Positions 46,011 to 56,620 of a stretch of 64,000 nt of DNA are shown here, piece by piece (position 1 is the stretch's first letter; each line of letters opens with the position of its first letter). Made by a program: the position numbers and the translations under genes. The notes beneath the pieces were generated by a model. That model was not told the DNA's origin. It saw only the letters and a list, made by a program, of their open reading frames with translations, and made no database searches. This stretch comes from Madurella fahalii (lineage: Eukaryota > Ascomycota > Sordariomycetes > Sordariales). The stretch covers positions 372,001 through 436,000 of the forward strand of contig CM056879.1 of assembly GCA_029876055.1 (NCBI GenBank). The letters are read 5' to 3'.

Positions 46011-46475
46011 CCCGAAGAGAAATAGCTAATATACGTCTACAAATTTGTAACTATATATAAGCCTTGCGATTAAGTAGTCGTATAATCTTTATATATTTTA
46101 AAGTTACGAGGACAATATATAAGTTCAGATAGAAATCCGGACGATTCGGCTGTAATTCGGATCTCAGGCCCGAACCGGGAAAGTGGGACCTCGGAGCCGC
46201 GAACCCCACTATAGCCCGACAACCGGCCGAACTTTTCCCGAAAACCTCCCGACTATAAGACGACTTACTCCTTACCCCAAACCATCGTTTCTCCTTTCCT
46301 ACTATACAGCTCGTTAGAGCAGATGGACTATAAGGTCCACCGGTTCAACATTTATCTATTTATACGGCTATGAACAGCACTCGACGTACACCTGATATCC
46401 ACCCGATGTCATCCTAAGTCTTACCCCCTAAGTTCAGACTATCCTCAGCGGTAAGGAACCTGAGGACAGGTTCTA

Positions 46476-46492
46476 CAGAGGGGAGGATAATT
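46476..46492 (+). promoter_or_regulatory. Polypurine tract of G3
   Basis: CAGAGGGGAGGATAATT directly precedes the 3' LTR. Confidence 0.7.
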
Positions 46493-46743
46493 TGTAACGA
46501 GAGTCTCTAGACGAAGGTCAGGAGGACCCGCCGAATGATGCTGGATGATGTCACGATACAGGATAGATAAGAACCCCGTGAGGGAACTCTCTCACGCGGG
46601 GTACTTCTGATCCGCAAAGATCAGTCTCTGTGTAATTGATAGGAGGCTGTTCACGAAGATATCGCCCGCTGGTCCAGGTCTTTTCGGTGTCAAGATATCG
46701 TGGTCTATCTCCCTCAACGTGTTCCCAGAACAACCCCTTTATA
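46493..46743 (+). repeat. 3' LTR of G3
   Basis: 251 bp, ending TTTATA where the 5' LTR ends TTTACA (a C-to-T change). Confidence 0.9.
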
Positions 46744-47979
46744 GCCAGTTAGAGCTCCGGACACGTTGGACACGTCGGTACGACTACCAGAGGGCCAAGT
46801 ACGAGGATCCAAAGGTTATTAGCGAGTGGTTTGCACTCGTACAAGATATTAAGGCTAAGTACGGTATTATAGATGACGATATCTACAACTTTGATAAGAC
46901 TAGGTTTATGATGGGAATTATCTCTGTAGGTATAGTCATTATAACCTCCGACGGCTATAGCAAGGCAAAGCTAGCCCAGCCTGGCAACCACGAGTGGGCA
47001 ACAGTGATCTAGTGTATCAATGCCCTTGGCTGGGTTATCTCTCCCTTCATTATCTTGGCCGGGCATTACCACCTTACTAACTGGTACCGAGAGTGTAACC
47101 TTCTAACTAACTAGCATATTACGACTACCGATAATGGCCTAGATTGGATCAAGCACTTCGACTACTACTCAAAATCTCGGAAAAAGGGCATATACCGGTT
47201 GTTGATCCTCGATGGCCACGAAAGCCATCACTCGACTAAGTTCGAGTTCTACTACAAGCAGAATAATATCATTACGCTCTATATACCTCTACACTCTTCC
47301 TATAAGTACTAGCTACTTGATATTAGCTGCTTTAGGCCATTGAAGCAAGTATACGGTCGCTAAATCGAGGACGTAATACATATATATATCAACCACATTA
47401 GCAAGCTCGAGTTTCTCTATACCTTCCGTAAGCCCTTCTTTGCTTCTATAACAGAGAGTAATATATAAGGTGGCTTTTCAGAGGCTGGCCTTATACCGTA
47501 TAATATAGAGAGGGTGCTTTCTACCCTGGATATACAGCTTCGTACACTAACACCCCCAGCCTTACAGTCGAATACCGTACAACCTTAGGTTTTCCAGACA
47601 CTATATAACCCCCGAGAAGCCGAATTGCAGTCAATACTCATCAAGGCTTGCATTACCAACTATCAAAACAGCTCTCCAACTTCGATATTAGCTGCTGTAG
47701 ATCAACTTACCAAGGGTACAATAGCTGTAATACACCAAGTTGCTCTTCTACGGTCAGAGGTCTCTTCGCTCCGTAAGGCCAACGAGGCACTAAGCAAACG
47801 CCAGAGAGCTAAAAGAACACGTATACAGCTTGGGGGGTCACTTATTGTACAAGATGCATAGGATCTACTGGCCCAGAAGGCCATGGGTGGGAAGGTAGTG
47901 GGAGATATACAGCTAGAAGGCAGTAGTATAGGGGGGGGGGGGAGGTCGTACGAAGGTTCGGTGCTGTGGTGTGTGTAGC

Positions 47980-48257
47980 TGTCAAAAAGGGTTGTGTCAA
48001 AAGGGTCAGGAAGCTGGATCCTGGATCTGCAAAACACGAACCCGGATCAGTGTGATCCGGATTAGTGCGACTCGGATAAGTGTGATCCGATCTCTCGGAG
48101 ACCCGTCAACCCGGGTCTCCGTAGTCCAGGAAGTTGGGAATAAGAAGGAAGTTCACCTCTGTTAGACAAGGAAGAAAACAAGACATCCTCAATTTTCGAT
48201 CCTGAATTTCCATTCTAAATTTAACTCCGAACGTTCAGAGGTGCTGTGCATCCGACA
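47980..48257 (-). repeat. Solo LTR, family 2 (copy 3), TSD GTAGC
   Basis: 278 bp flanked by GTAGC (47975-47979 and 48258-48262). It lies within the zinc-knuckle codons of the pogo A transposase. Confidence 0.85.
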
Positions 48258-48453
48258 GTAGCAAGCCTGGCTATAATGCGCGTACTTGCCGGGAGGCTGC
48301 AGAATCCTCAGATTCAGCTGTTTCTAATGCAATTATCGTTGGTTCCTAGTCGTTGTGTTGCAATTGCAGATAGTATTTGTAGGGTTGTAGAAAGTGGACT
48401 GTTCGCTTATATGGACCGTTCGCTTATATGGACCGTTCGCTTATATTGTACGT

Positions 48454-48854
48454 TATCTGCGCCACAGTCTTGGTCAGGATTCCCGGGACAGGCAAAGTTG
48501 CACTCAGCGGCTGCAGTCTCAGCACTGCCGGCGTTGATGGTGTTGCCACAATAGCACTGCGGACGTTAGATATTGAGCAGCACAGGTGATGCTCGGTGCA
48601 CGTACCTCTCTCCCGTATTCAAGACCAAAGTACTTGAAGCCCTCGCAGCTAGCGGCGCACTTCTCGACTGTCAACTGGTCATCGAACAAGGCGGAGTCGG
48701 TCAGAGCCCTTTGATCTGTCGCCTCGGTATAGCATCCTGAAAAGTCGTAGCCGGGGATAACGGCTGCAGCGCGCCATTTGAGGGCGGCGTGGATGGGAGA
48801 GGCGTTTACCCCAATGGCTGAGAGGAAAACAACTGTGAGGGCTGCGTTCTGCAT
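48454..48854 (-). pseudogene. WSC-domain protein gene, truncated at the pogo A junction
   Basis: The ATG at 48854 opens a signal peptide (MQNAALTVVFLSAIGVNAS). Exon 1 (48854-48606, 83 codons) carries the first half of a WSC domain (GCYTEATDQRAL, TVEKCAASCEGFKYFGLEYG). After a GT-AG intron, exon 2 (48556 down) continues CYCGNTINAG, ECNFACPGNPDQDCGA and is cut at the TA target of pogo A (48454). The sequence on the far side of pogo A does not continue the domain, so the gene had already lost its 3' part or is rearranged. Pogo B sits 83 bp upstream of the ATG. Not RIP-stopped. Residual expression as a small secreted WSC protein is possible but unlikely. Confidence 0.75.
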
Positions 48855-48936
48855 CGTGGCTATGAGCAACTCGATGCTTGCTGAACCTCGTGATAACAAA
48901 AAGCAAAAGGGTAGCAGTTAGGTTCCTCTTATTATA

Positions 48937-50795
48937 ACGTAATCCATAAGCGAGCAAGCCATACAAGCGAGCAAGCCACTTTTTGACGCGACCCCCCACC
49001 TTTACACAAAACATCAAATTCCTCTACAACCAACAATAGCAACGCCTTCGTACGAGGCCAGGATGAACCTAGCCGTTAGAGCTCTTGAAAAGGATCCAAA
49101 GCTTAGTATCCGAGCTGCAGCAAAGATCTACAAAGTTGACAAGGATACCCTTCGATGCCGACGTGCCGGTCGGCCTTCACGACGCGATATTTCAGCCAAC
49201 TCACGGAAACTTACGGATTTAGAGGAGCATATAATAATTCAGTATATAACTGAATTATCTGCACATGCATTTCCTCCTCGGCTTCGTTTTGTAGAAGATA
49301 TGGCCAACCGACTGCTACGCGAACGCGACGCACCCCCTGTCGGCAAGAACTGGGCTCACAACTTCGTCAAACGCCGACTAGAACTCCAGACGCGTTTTAC
49401 GCGTAGATACGACTACCAGAGGGCCAAATATGAAGATCCAGAGATTATTCATAAATGGTTTACGCTTGTATATAACACTAAAGCCAAGTACGGTATCTTT
49501 GACGACGATGTGTACAACTTTGACGAGACCGGCTTTATAATAGGTATGATTACCACTAGTATAGTAGTTATCACCTCTGACGGCTATAGTAGGGTTAAAA
49601 AGGCCTAGCCTGGTAATCGTAAGTAGGCTATAGTTATCCAAGGGGTAAATGCTCAAGGCTGGGCTATCCCACCATTCATCCTCTTAGCTGGGAAATATTA
49701 CCTTGCTCATTAGTATCAAGAATACAACCTTCCAACTACCTGGTACATCGGAATAACCGACAACGGTTGGACTACCAATGAGAAAGGTCTAGATTGGATC
49801 CAGCACTTCGATTCCCATACAGCAGCTCGTACAAAGGGTAAATACCGACTGTTAATCCTTGACGGCCATAAGAGCCACCACTCCGACCAATTCGAGGCCT
49901 ACTGCCAAGAACACAGTATCATCACGCTTTATATGCCTCCGCATTCCTCACATCTAGTCCAGCCACTAGATGTTGGTTGTTTTGGGCCGTTGAAGAAGGC
50001 TTACGGCTATCAAATCGAGGAACTTATACGTATGCATATCACACATATTACCAAATTAGAATTCCTTTATGCGTTTAGAGAGGCTTTTTTTACCTCCTTT
50101 ACCGACAAGAATATCCAAGGAGCCTTTGCCGGAGCTGGCCTTATACCGTACGATCCAGAAAGGGTGATTTCTAAGATGGATATACGGCTTCGAACTCCAA
50201 CTCCACTACCCTCACCAGATACAACATTACCTTGGCTATCTCAAACGCCACACAACCCCCGAGAGGCCACCTCACAGAAAGACTTTATCAAAGGCCGGAT
50301 ATCCAACCACCAGGGCAGTTCTCCGACACCAATGCTGGCTGCCGTAGACCAATTGGCTAAAGGTACAATGGCTGTGATGCACGAAGTGGCTCTTTTGCGT
50401 ACGGAGGTCTCGGCACTACGAAAGGCCAATGAGGAGCTTAGTAAGCGACGGAGGGCTAAAAAAACACGTATACGGCTTGGAGGGTCTCTTACCGTACAAG
50501 AGGCACAGGATTTACTGGACCAGAAGGCTGTGGATGAGCAGTTAGTCCAGGAAACACGGCCAAATGGTGGTGGTGCAGGGAGGGTTCGTACGAAGATTCA
50601 GTGTTGTGGTCTGTGCGGCAAGCCTGGCCATAATGCACGTACGTGTCAGGAGGCTGGAGAATCGTCTGATTCATCGATTTCTAGTTCAGTTATTGTTATT
50701 TCCTAGTATTGTGGTTTGATAATTGTAGATTGTAGTGGTAGAGTAGTGGAAAGTGGCTTGCTCGCTTGTATGGCTTGCTCGTTTATGGATTACGT
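48937..50795 (+). mobile_element. pogo-type DNA transposon B (1.86 kb)
   Basis: Ends read ACGTAATCCATAAGCGAGCA inward and are flanked by TA (48935-48936 and 50796-50797). The subterminal unit AAGCGAGCAAGCCA is repeated twice at each end. It encodes one transposase. Its sequence is related to pogo A but with different terminal repeats, so it is a separate family. It is only lightly RIP-damaged. Confidence 0.9.
49036..50706 (+). pseudogene. Transposase of pogo B, three nonsense codons
   Basis: A frame from ATA at 49036 (an ATG in related copies) or ATG at 49063 to TAG at 50706 covers about 550 codons. It has a Psq helix-turn-helix (IRAAAKIYKVDKDTLRCRR), a CENP-B-type DNA-binding domain (SRRDISANSRKL, RLRFVEDMANRLL) and a DDE_1 catalytic domain with NFDETGF, LLILDGHKSHHS and LVQPLDVGCFGPLK. 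A coiled coil (ALRKANEELSKRRRAKK) and a C-terminal zinc knuckle (CGLCGKPGHNARTC) follow. Only three stops interrupt it, at 49606, 49624 and 49711. All are TAG at positions where related copies have Gln or Trp. Otherwise the catalytic triad is intact. Confidence 0.88.
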
Positions 50796-51340
50796 TAGAC
50801 TGATGTTTAAGTACCCATATGAGAATTGAATCCCTATCACTGCGGCTGATAGCCAGACTATACGGTTCTAGACTCTCGCGGCATAGGATTGAAAGGGCGA
50901 AATGAAATGTGGTCGACGCTCGGTATAGTACCTGGTCTCGACCACGCCCAAAACGATAGCGCAGAAATAGACGGATTGACGGGGTTGACCACGCGAGCTT
51001 ATGGCAGCTGAAAATACATGACAGGCCACATTAACACAATGGTCGCTCAGCCCGAAAAGATTTTCACAAAACTGTGACTGTCTCGCTCATTCCGCTAAGG
51101 GGGTGTTAGACTTCCAGTATTGACCGAGCGCTTGGAAATCGTTTTAGGCCTAGACCTCACTACATTCGAATTGGGTTGTGAGGAGAAGCTCGCATAACCC
51201 ATTGTAGTGACCCAGCTCCGGACCCGTTAGGCCATCGGCTCACTAAACCATAGCCCTATCCGTGCGGCTGGGACAAGCAGACAGCAGTCACTCTCACCCC
51301 ATCCTTGCGTCATATTCCGCTCCACTGTCCACATTCTACC
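50796..51340. other. Intergenic region
   Basis: Ordinary GC content between pogo B and the P450 gene. No ORF, RNA gene or repeat supported. Confidence 0.5.
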
Positions 51341-53047
51341 TCAGGCTCGAAGCTTGGCGCCCACGACAGGCGTCAGCCGGACATTGAGCGGCTTCTTCTC
51401 CCAGAAGGAGAACGCTCGCTGCTTCTTGATCCAGTCTTTGTCCTCATTTACCAAGCTCAGGTCAAACTGGTAGATCAGACGGGCAAAGATGAGGCGCATT
51501 TCCGCATAAGCCAGACTGTTCCCAAAATCTCGTCAGCATGGTGTTTCGCTAGTAGCCCAAGTTAGTGTCAGTTGCGACCTACTTTCTTCCCAGGCAGTTC
51601 CTCGGCCCTGTGCTAAACGGGTTGAAGGCATCCATGTTGTCCCTCATGCTTTTCTTCCCGCCCTCGGCCGCCGAGCCATGAAGAAATCTCTCGGGCTTAA
51701 AAGCCCACGGGTCCTCCCAGTGCAGGCTGCTATGATTTACGGACCAATTCTGAACTTCAACTATGGTTCCGGGTGCGACGAACTTGCCAGCAATCATGGA
51801 TCCCCCTTCGGGCGCCTCCCGCGCAAGACTGTTCAAGACGGGGGGATAACAGCGTAGCGCCTCGCTCATGCACGCCACAAGGTACGGCAATCGGTCAATG
51901 GTCGAGAGGGAAATCTCGTCGGCGCTCTTGTACGCCCCGCGCACCTCACGCTTGACCTTTTCCATCGCGTCAGGGTTGCTGAGAAGGAGGTATGTCACGC
52001 CGGCGAGCAGCGTGGAAGTCGTCTCCGAGCCCGCCACGACGAGAACCATGGCGTTAGACTCGAGCTCGCGGTTCCCGAGATTCTAATCTCTTGTTAGCAC
52101 AGTTCTCCCCTCGAAAAAATGGAGCGGGGGCCGGCCTTGCCCATTCATCCTTGTGCTGAATCAGACCCTCAAACAAGTCATCTTTCTCCGTCTTCTCGTC
52201 GAGCCGGTTCTGTAGCAACCTCCCCAATTCGGCGAAGAATTCCCTGGCGAGCGCCTGCAGCCCGCTCGTCAGGAGATCAGCAACCCGTCTGAAGCCAACG
52301 TAGTACAGCGCAACGAGGATCCCGCTGGGCGCCAATCCCTCGTTGTTGAGCTTGACAAAGAGGTGGTCTTCCTCTTTCTCTAGGCAGCCGAAGGAAAGCG
52401 CAAACACGAGATCAGAGGCAAGATCAAACGTCGTCCAGGTGAACCACTCGACCAGGTCAACCGCCTCTTTGGCAGCTGCTTTGGCAGCGAGCTTGGACAT
52501 CAATAGATCAACGAAATGCAGGATCCTCCCCTCTTGCGAGCGCAAAGCCTTCTCGCTAAAGCCGTGGGCTAGGGCCTTCCGTAGGCGGGAGTGGTCTTCG
52601 CGCCCTGCGTCTATGATGTTGGTTGCTGCGCCCGGCATGAGGGCGCGGTAGAAGGTGGGGCTCTTGGGGTGCTCTTCTTGCCCGTTGGCGGCGCGATGGC
52701 CGTACACATCACGCCAGGCACGTGGGTCGACGTATGACAGGTGGTTGGGGCTGAGGCGGACGACGGAGCCATACTTCTCGTGGAGGCGGTGGGCATACTG
52801 CGCCGAGTAGCCGGTTGCCAAAGCCCAGGCGTACCGGAGGGACGTTGCGCGGTTGAGGAGAGGGCCGGGGTACGAGGCCAAGGGGTGAAAGAAGAGGTTG
52901 TAGAGAATTGTCGAGACCGTATAGAGCGCTGCCTGTTCAAGAGTCGGCGTTGGTGCTCTGAGACGGCTTTGTGGACTCACTAGCACTAACCAATCCCCCT
53001 GCCGCATACAGGTACGTCTGACTTGGCACAGGGCCGAGATACTCCAT
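51341..53047 (-). CDS. Cytochrome P450 monooxygenase (507 aa), intact
   Basis: Four exons on the minus strand: 53047-52991, 52932-52141, 52082-51583 and 51515-51341, total 1524 bp. Splicing exon 1 restores a clean N-terminal membrane anchor (YLYAAGGLAALYTVSTILYN) and the proline hinge HPLASYPGP. The I-helix has AGSETTST, the K-helix has EALRCYPP (ExxR), and the heme loop FSTGPRNCLGRNLAYAEM has the cysteine ligand across the last intron. The intron at 52140-52083 has a GC donor (GCAAGG) with a TAG acceptor. It resembles fungal sesquiterpenoid/mycotoxin P450s of the CYP65 type by general look; that assignment is tentative. It lies 3.6 kb from the Zn2Cys6 regulator and plausibly belongs to the terpene cluster. 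Confidence 0.88.
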
Positions 53048-53989
53048 CTTGGCAGACTTCGAGCTTGAGAGCAGTTAGTACGAATTCTGGTGGAGCTCTT
53101 GAGAGGAGAAGGAGATGCTGTAACGAGAGCTTCCCCGCTACTTTATGTTGTAATTGGCGTGGTCCCTGCTAGCACGTCTGCGGTGTGCGCCCTCAGCATC
53201 CCGCAATCCGCGGGATCCGCACCGCCGGCGTGCATCCCTGGTCGGCGCTCATTTGTGGGGCCGGCCTGAAACATCCGAGCTTTCGGATCGAGCGCGCGGG
53301 ATCCGTGAGGCAAGTGTTCAGTTTCGCCCAAGATACAACAGCCTGGTTGTATAAGACGAATCTAGGCAGACCAGATTTTCGTTTTTTGTTTGTAATCCTG
53401 AGTGAGCTGTGGCTGATTTGTCCTAAGTTAGGGTGAGCCCATAGAGACTCAGTTCTCGACCCCGGAGCCTACATTTTGTCTAGCTAAGGTACCGCGGGTT
53501 TCGTACCTTTTCCGCCGGCAGAACATTTACGCCGAGCATCAGGGACCCAGTTCTCAACCGCAAGCCCAGATCTTGTTTCTGCTACTGTACCTCAGGCTTC
53601 GTACCCTTTCTGCTGCCAGAAATTACGCTCGTAGGGTCTCGCCTCAGGCAGCTTGGCCCTGTCAATCCGAATCTCGGAATTGCTTCCTCTCTATCTTCAC
53701 ATAGTATATCTCACTTTGCCTCAATCTTCCCCCATCATTGATTGATTGCCTTCGCACGCGCCTGGTCAATTGGCCCGCGCCGCGACAGCCACCCTTGCGC
53801 AAAGCAGCTGCGATCGCGAGAGCTTGGCCAAGCGAACCCTCAATAGCCACCCGCAGAGGCTTCTCTGATGGCAGCATTGACCGCAGCACTCTCCAAGGCG
53901 ACAGCGGTATCTGAAGCCACAATCCACCCCCTCAGAGGCAACCCCTACATAGGAGCATAGCAAGGTCGACAAGGCACTTGCCATAATAA
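53048..53989. other. Intergenic region
   Basis: 5' flank of the P450 gene and 3' flank of the tyrosinase relic. Short overlapping ORFs without features. Near 53450-53640 two stretches are partly alike (ACCGCGGGTTTCGTACCTTTTC and CTCAGGCTTCGTACCCTTTC, each followed by a CAGAA motif), an imperfect 130-bp duplication. Confidence 0.45.
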
Positions 53990-54400
53990 TCTTGACGACG
54001 ACGGGGTGGCTTCGCCGTTGCCGGACATAGAGGTGTCGCTGCCGTCGAAAATGGGCGATGTCTCGAGACCTGAGATGCTTGTGTTAGCCCAATCCCTGTA
54101 CTGAGATGTCAGCAAGTGCTTGACGCCATATTGGGCAGGGTTTCTTACCGGCTGGGCACCCTTGAATCCGCATCCAGTCCGCAAGGTCTCTTCATACACA
54201 GCCAGGTGTAGTACCTGTGCCAGGACATAAAAGTTCCTGTCTAGTGGATTGTCATGGTCTTGGTTGATGTGCACTGCGACGAAGTCGTCGTAGCGCGTCG
54301 TTGCGCCGGGTACGAGTGACGATGGCCGGGTTAGATCGCAGACGCTTGACGGCTTTGTTGTAGTCCAGCTTTCTCGGACTTGCTCAGTGTGCCCCTGTAG
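53990..54400 (-). pseudogene. Tyrosinase (copper monooxygenase) fragment with shifted copper-site motif
   Basis: The minus strand keeps a tyrosinase central-domain order: LVPGATTRYDDFVAVHINQ, then a copper-site region, YEETLRTGCGFKGAQP, an apparent intron, and SPIFDGSDTSMSGNGE. In the current frame the copper-site region reads NFYVLAQVLHLAVYEE. One base to the side the same DNA reads MSWHRYYTWL, the expected copper-ligand motif. An extra T and a later extra TG cancel out, so the frame stays open but the motif is lost. The upstream part of the 314-codon frame (54889-54400) shows no tyrosinase similarity. Probably dead, unless the shifts are sequencing errors. Confidence 0.65.
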
Positions 54401-54889
54401 GGTTAGAAGGACCCGATTCAGCACTGACAAAATCCTTACCATTCTCTGCGGATCTGAAGTCGATCCAGAATGCACCCGTGGCCTGTTTGGGAAGTGCTGG
54501 CACCAACAGCTTCCCGGGTTTTCTGCCAGGGCGGCCTCAGCGAGCTGTCGGATGTCCTTAGCCGGGTTCAAGTCCAAGGGAAACTGGATACTGGACCAAC
54601 GGAGATGGCGCGCCATATGCCCCAAGAGCAGCGAGAATGAGGATTCCAAGACTGGCTCGCATATTATCAACTGACAAGTAAAAGTTACAGATATACCCGC
54701 TCGAGGACCCGCGGCGATGAGACAAACAGCAGCTAGGAGGACGGATATATAGGTACCCGACCAGAAGAGGTAACCAGGCTGGGCATATCCCGGGGCACGC
54801 TCCGCGTCAGCCGTTACATGACTACTGGCATGGTCTGGACCACTCGTTCGCCCACAGACGTTTCCATGACCCAGCCCAGGTGCCAGCAA

Positions 54890-56620
54890 TCAGACATCAG
54901 TTGCTACTAATATGCGGCTCACGAAATGAGCACGAGAACCTTGCATGAGACATTTAGTGACTGGATGGCTCGGCAGTGCAAAGGGGGCAGTCTCCAAGAT
55001 TCACACACTCGGAACTACCATTCCGCGGTTCGGGATGGTCGATGTAAGGTGATGTACAGGTTGTCGCAGGTTCCAGATTGGGGAAATGCTCGTCTTGGCA
55101 GATGACAAATTCAACCCTGCTGAGTAGGAAGACGATTTCGGTAGGGGATTTTAATGATTTCGTATCTTGGTTCATATGTAAGTTAGTAGGGTCTTCAGAC
55201 CGTAGGCAGTGAACTCTTTCGTCAGATAATAGGGTATAACTGATTACTTAGCAGGAGAAGGGGGGTTATCTGTCATTATCTAGACCGTATAGCCCAGCGC
55301 TAGCAATTCCGAAATGCTGGTGACATCATGACACCAAGCCAGACACCACCATAACCTACTTAGGCCATTATGATGTCTAACTAGGCGTCATTATGTTACC
55401 AGTATAGGTAGGTACCGTTGCCAGTGCTAGGCGATACGGTCGGGGTATGGCAACATCCATGACCAAGACCACCCCTGTCTTGACTAGGTATATAACAAAT
55501 CCGGGCTAACACGTTGTAGCTTGGTTCGAGGCCAATAAGGCCTCCTTGTAATCTAGGGCCGGGTTTAAAAATTCTTTAATCCGTCCCTCATATGGCTGGC
55601 AGTATGTTATTAGACTTGTGTTGACTCACTGACCAAAGGTAAAAAGCCACGTATTGTTAAAATCATAAAAATAAACCCCTAAACCTCAAGGATGTAGAAA
55701 TTATGCCGCTCCCACGGGATCTATTCACTCACAATTGCACAAAGTAGAGCGCTCTATTGGATTGCGAAACCGCAGTAGTCCAAAGTACCATAGAGAGTAA
55801 CAAACGCCTCGGTTCAGCTCATATCTTGTCCCACGGCATCGTCGGCGTAAGCGTACCCCACAAACCGATTATTCGACACCATGTCGTCGAAGGGGGGACG
55901 ACGGCGTCGTTGCGTCGCTTGGTCGCCGCCAGCACATACGATTCCCTCCTTGGCAGCTGCTCCGGAACACCCCGGCCGTCATGCCCCCCCGGCCGCCATG
56001 CCCCCCCGGCCGCCATGCAGGGGTATTTCGAGACTCTTCTCGTAGAAACGCATCAAGGACATCACGGTGTAGAACGATGCCCTGACCGCAAAGCTCATTG
56101 CGCTTTCGGGCGCGCTCCAGCGAAAGAAGGCGGAACCGCAATTGAAACGGAGGGAGGAGAATGCCGAGGCAGAAGCCATTGCGGCTCTGCAAAGCGAGAA
56201 CGAGGACAGAGATGGAAAGCTGAGCACTTTTGGAGAGGATGATTCGTTACCAAGCCTTTTGTTTTTTTCTTTGCTTTTTTTCTTTGACAATGCTCTATCT
56301 TGCTAGACTGCTTCTTTTCTGATGTGTCTACTATTTCACCTCCGCACACAGCCCAAATACACCGCCATGCCTCTCAAAGCTGGAAACCTAACCTAGAAGA
56401 GAACGGGGAGGTGGTGGAGCCGAGAAACTTCAATCACACAATGTACTACACATCACTAAGCCTGGACGCCAGTGAGATGCTATCGACATCCGGAAGTGCT
56501 TCTCCAAAAAGAATCATGAGCAGTTGGTCATCGATACCCATGATATCGCGAATGACTGTATCCCCAGTTCTCCCAATACAACCATCTGATTAATATCTAA
56601 GTTGACAAGCAACTTATTCT
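54890..56620. other. Intergenic region with a short GC-rich tandem repeat
   Basis: Mostly unremarkable. At about 55980-56020 a 17-bp unit (ATGCCCCCCCGGCCGCC) is repeated twice or more. From about 56080 to 56260 one plus-strand frame reads like a coiled coil (ALQRKKAEPQLKRREENAEA) but lacks a start or supporting context. A 73-codon minus frame at 55175-54954 has five cysteines but no signal peptide. Confidence 0.35.

Larger units (their letters stand above)
39365..46743 (+). mobile_element. Gypsy chromovirus G3, complete but RIP-inactivated
   Basis: 251-bp LTRs at 39365-39615 and 46493-46743 with GCCAG on both sides (39360-39364 and 46744-46748). LTRs are nearly identical to those of G1, so both belong to one family, here in plus orientation. 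It interrupts the transposase of pogo A and therefore inserted later. It carries gag-pol on the plus strand and the antisense gene on the minus strand. Confidence 0.92.
39023..48349 (+). pseudogene. Transposase of pogo A (three separated pieces)
   Basis: Piece 1 (39023-39364) starts at ATA where related copies have ATG and encodes the Psq/CENP-B DNA-binding half (SKEARLILALNALQNN, RRKGRPIRRDI, PPRLSGIENMAN). Piece 2 (46749-47979) carries the DDE_1 domain: DDDIYNFDKTRF, GWVISPFIILAGHYH, LLILDGHESHHS and an eroded third Asp region. A coiled-coil tail follows (LLRSEVSSLRKANEALSK). Piece 3 (48263-48349) supplies the end of a C-terminal zinc knuckle (SKPGYNARTC). TAG codons occur at several expected Gln/Trp positions. 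Confidence 0.75.
38907..48453 (+). mobile_element. pogo-type DNA transposon A, split by Gypsy G3 and a solo LTR
   Basis: Both ends read ACGTACA(T/A)TATAAGCGAACGG inward and are flanked by TA (38905-38906 and 48454-48455), the target of Tc1/mariner-pogo elements. Inside each terminus the unit ATAAGCGAACGGTCCAC is repeated two or three times. The interrupted transposase runs on the plus strand. Without G3 (7379 bp plus GCCAG) and the solo LTR (278 bp plus GTAGC) the element would be about 1.9 kb, the size of pogo B. Confidence 0.85.

Noticed and set aside
54954..55175. 73-codon Cys-containing ORF (minus)
   Set aside because: No signal peptide, no repeat of spacing seen in known Cys-rich families, and no promoter cue.
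55757..56242. 161-codon plus-strand ORF
   Set aside because: Its frame contains no motif and overlaps three minus-strand ORFs. Only a different plus frame shows a coiled-coil-like stretch, itself weak.
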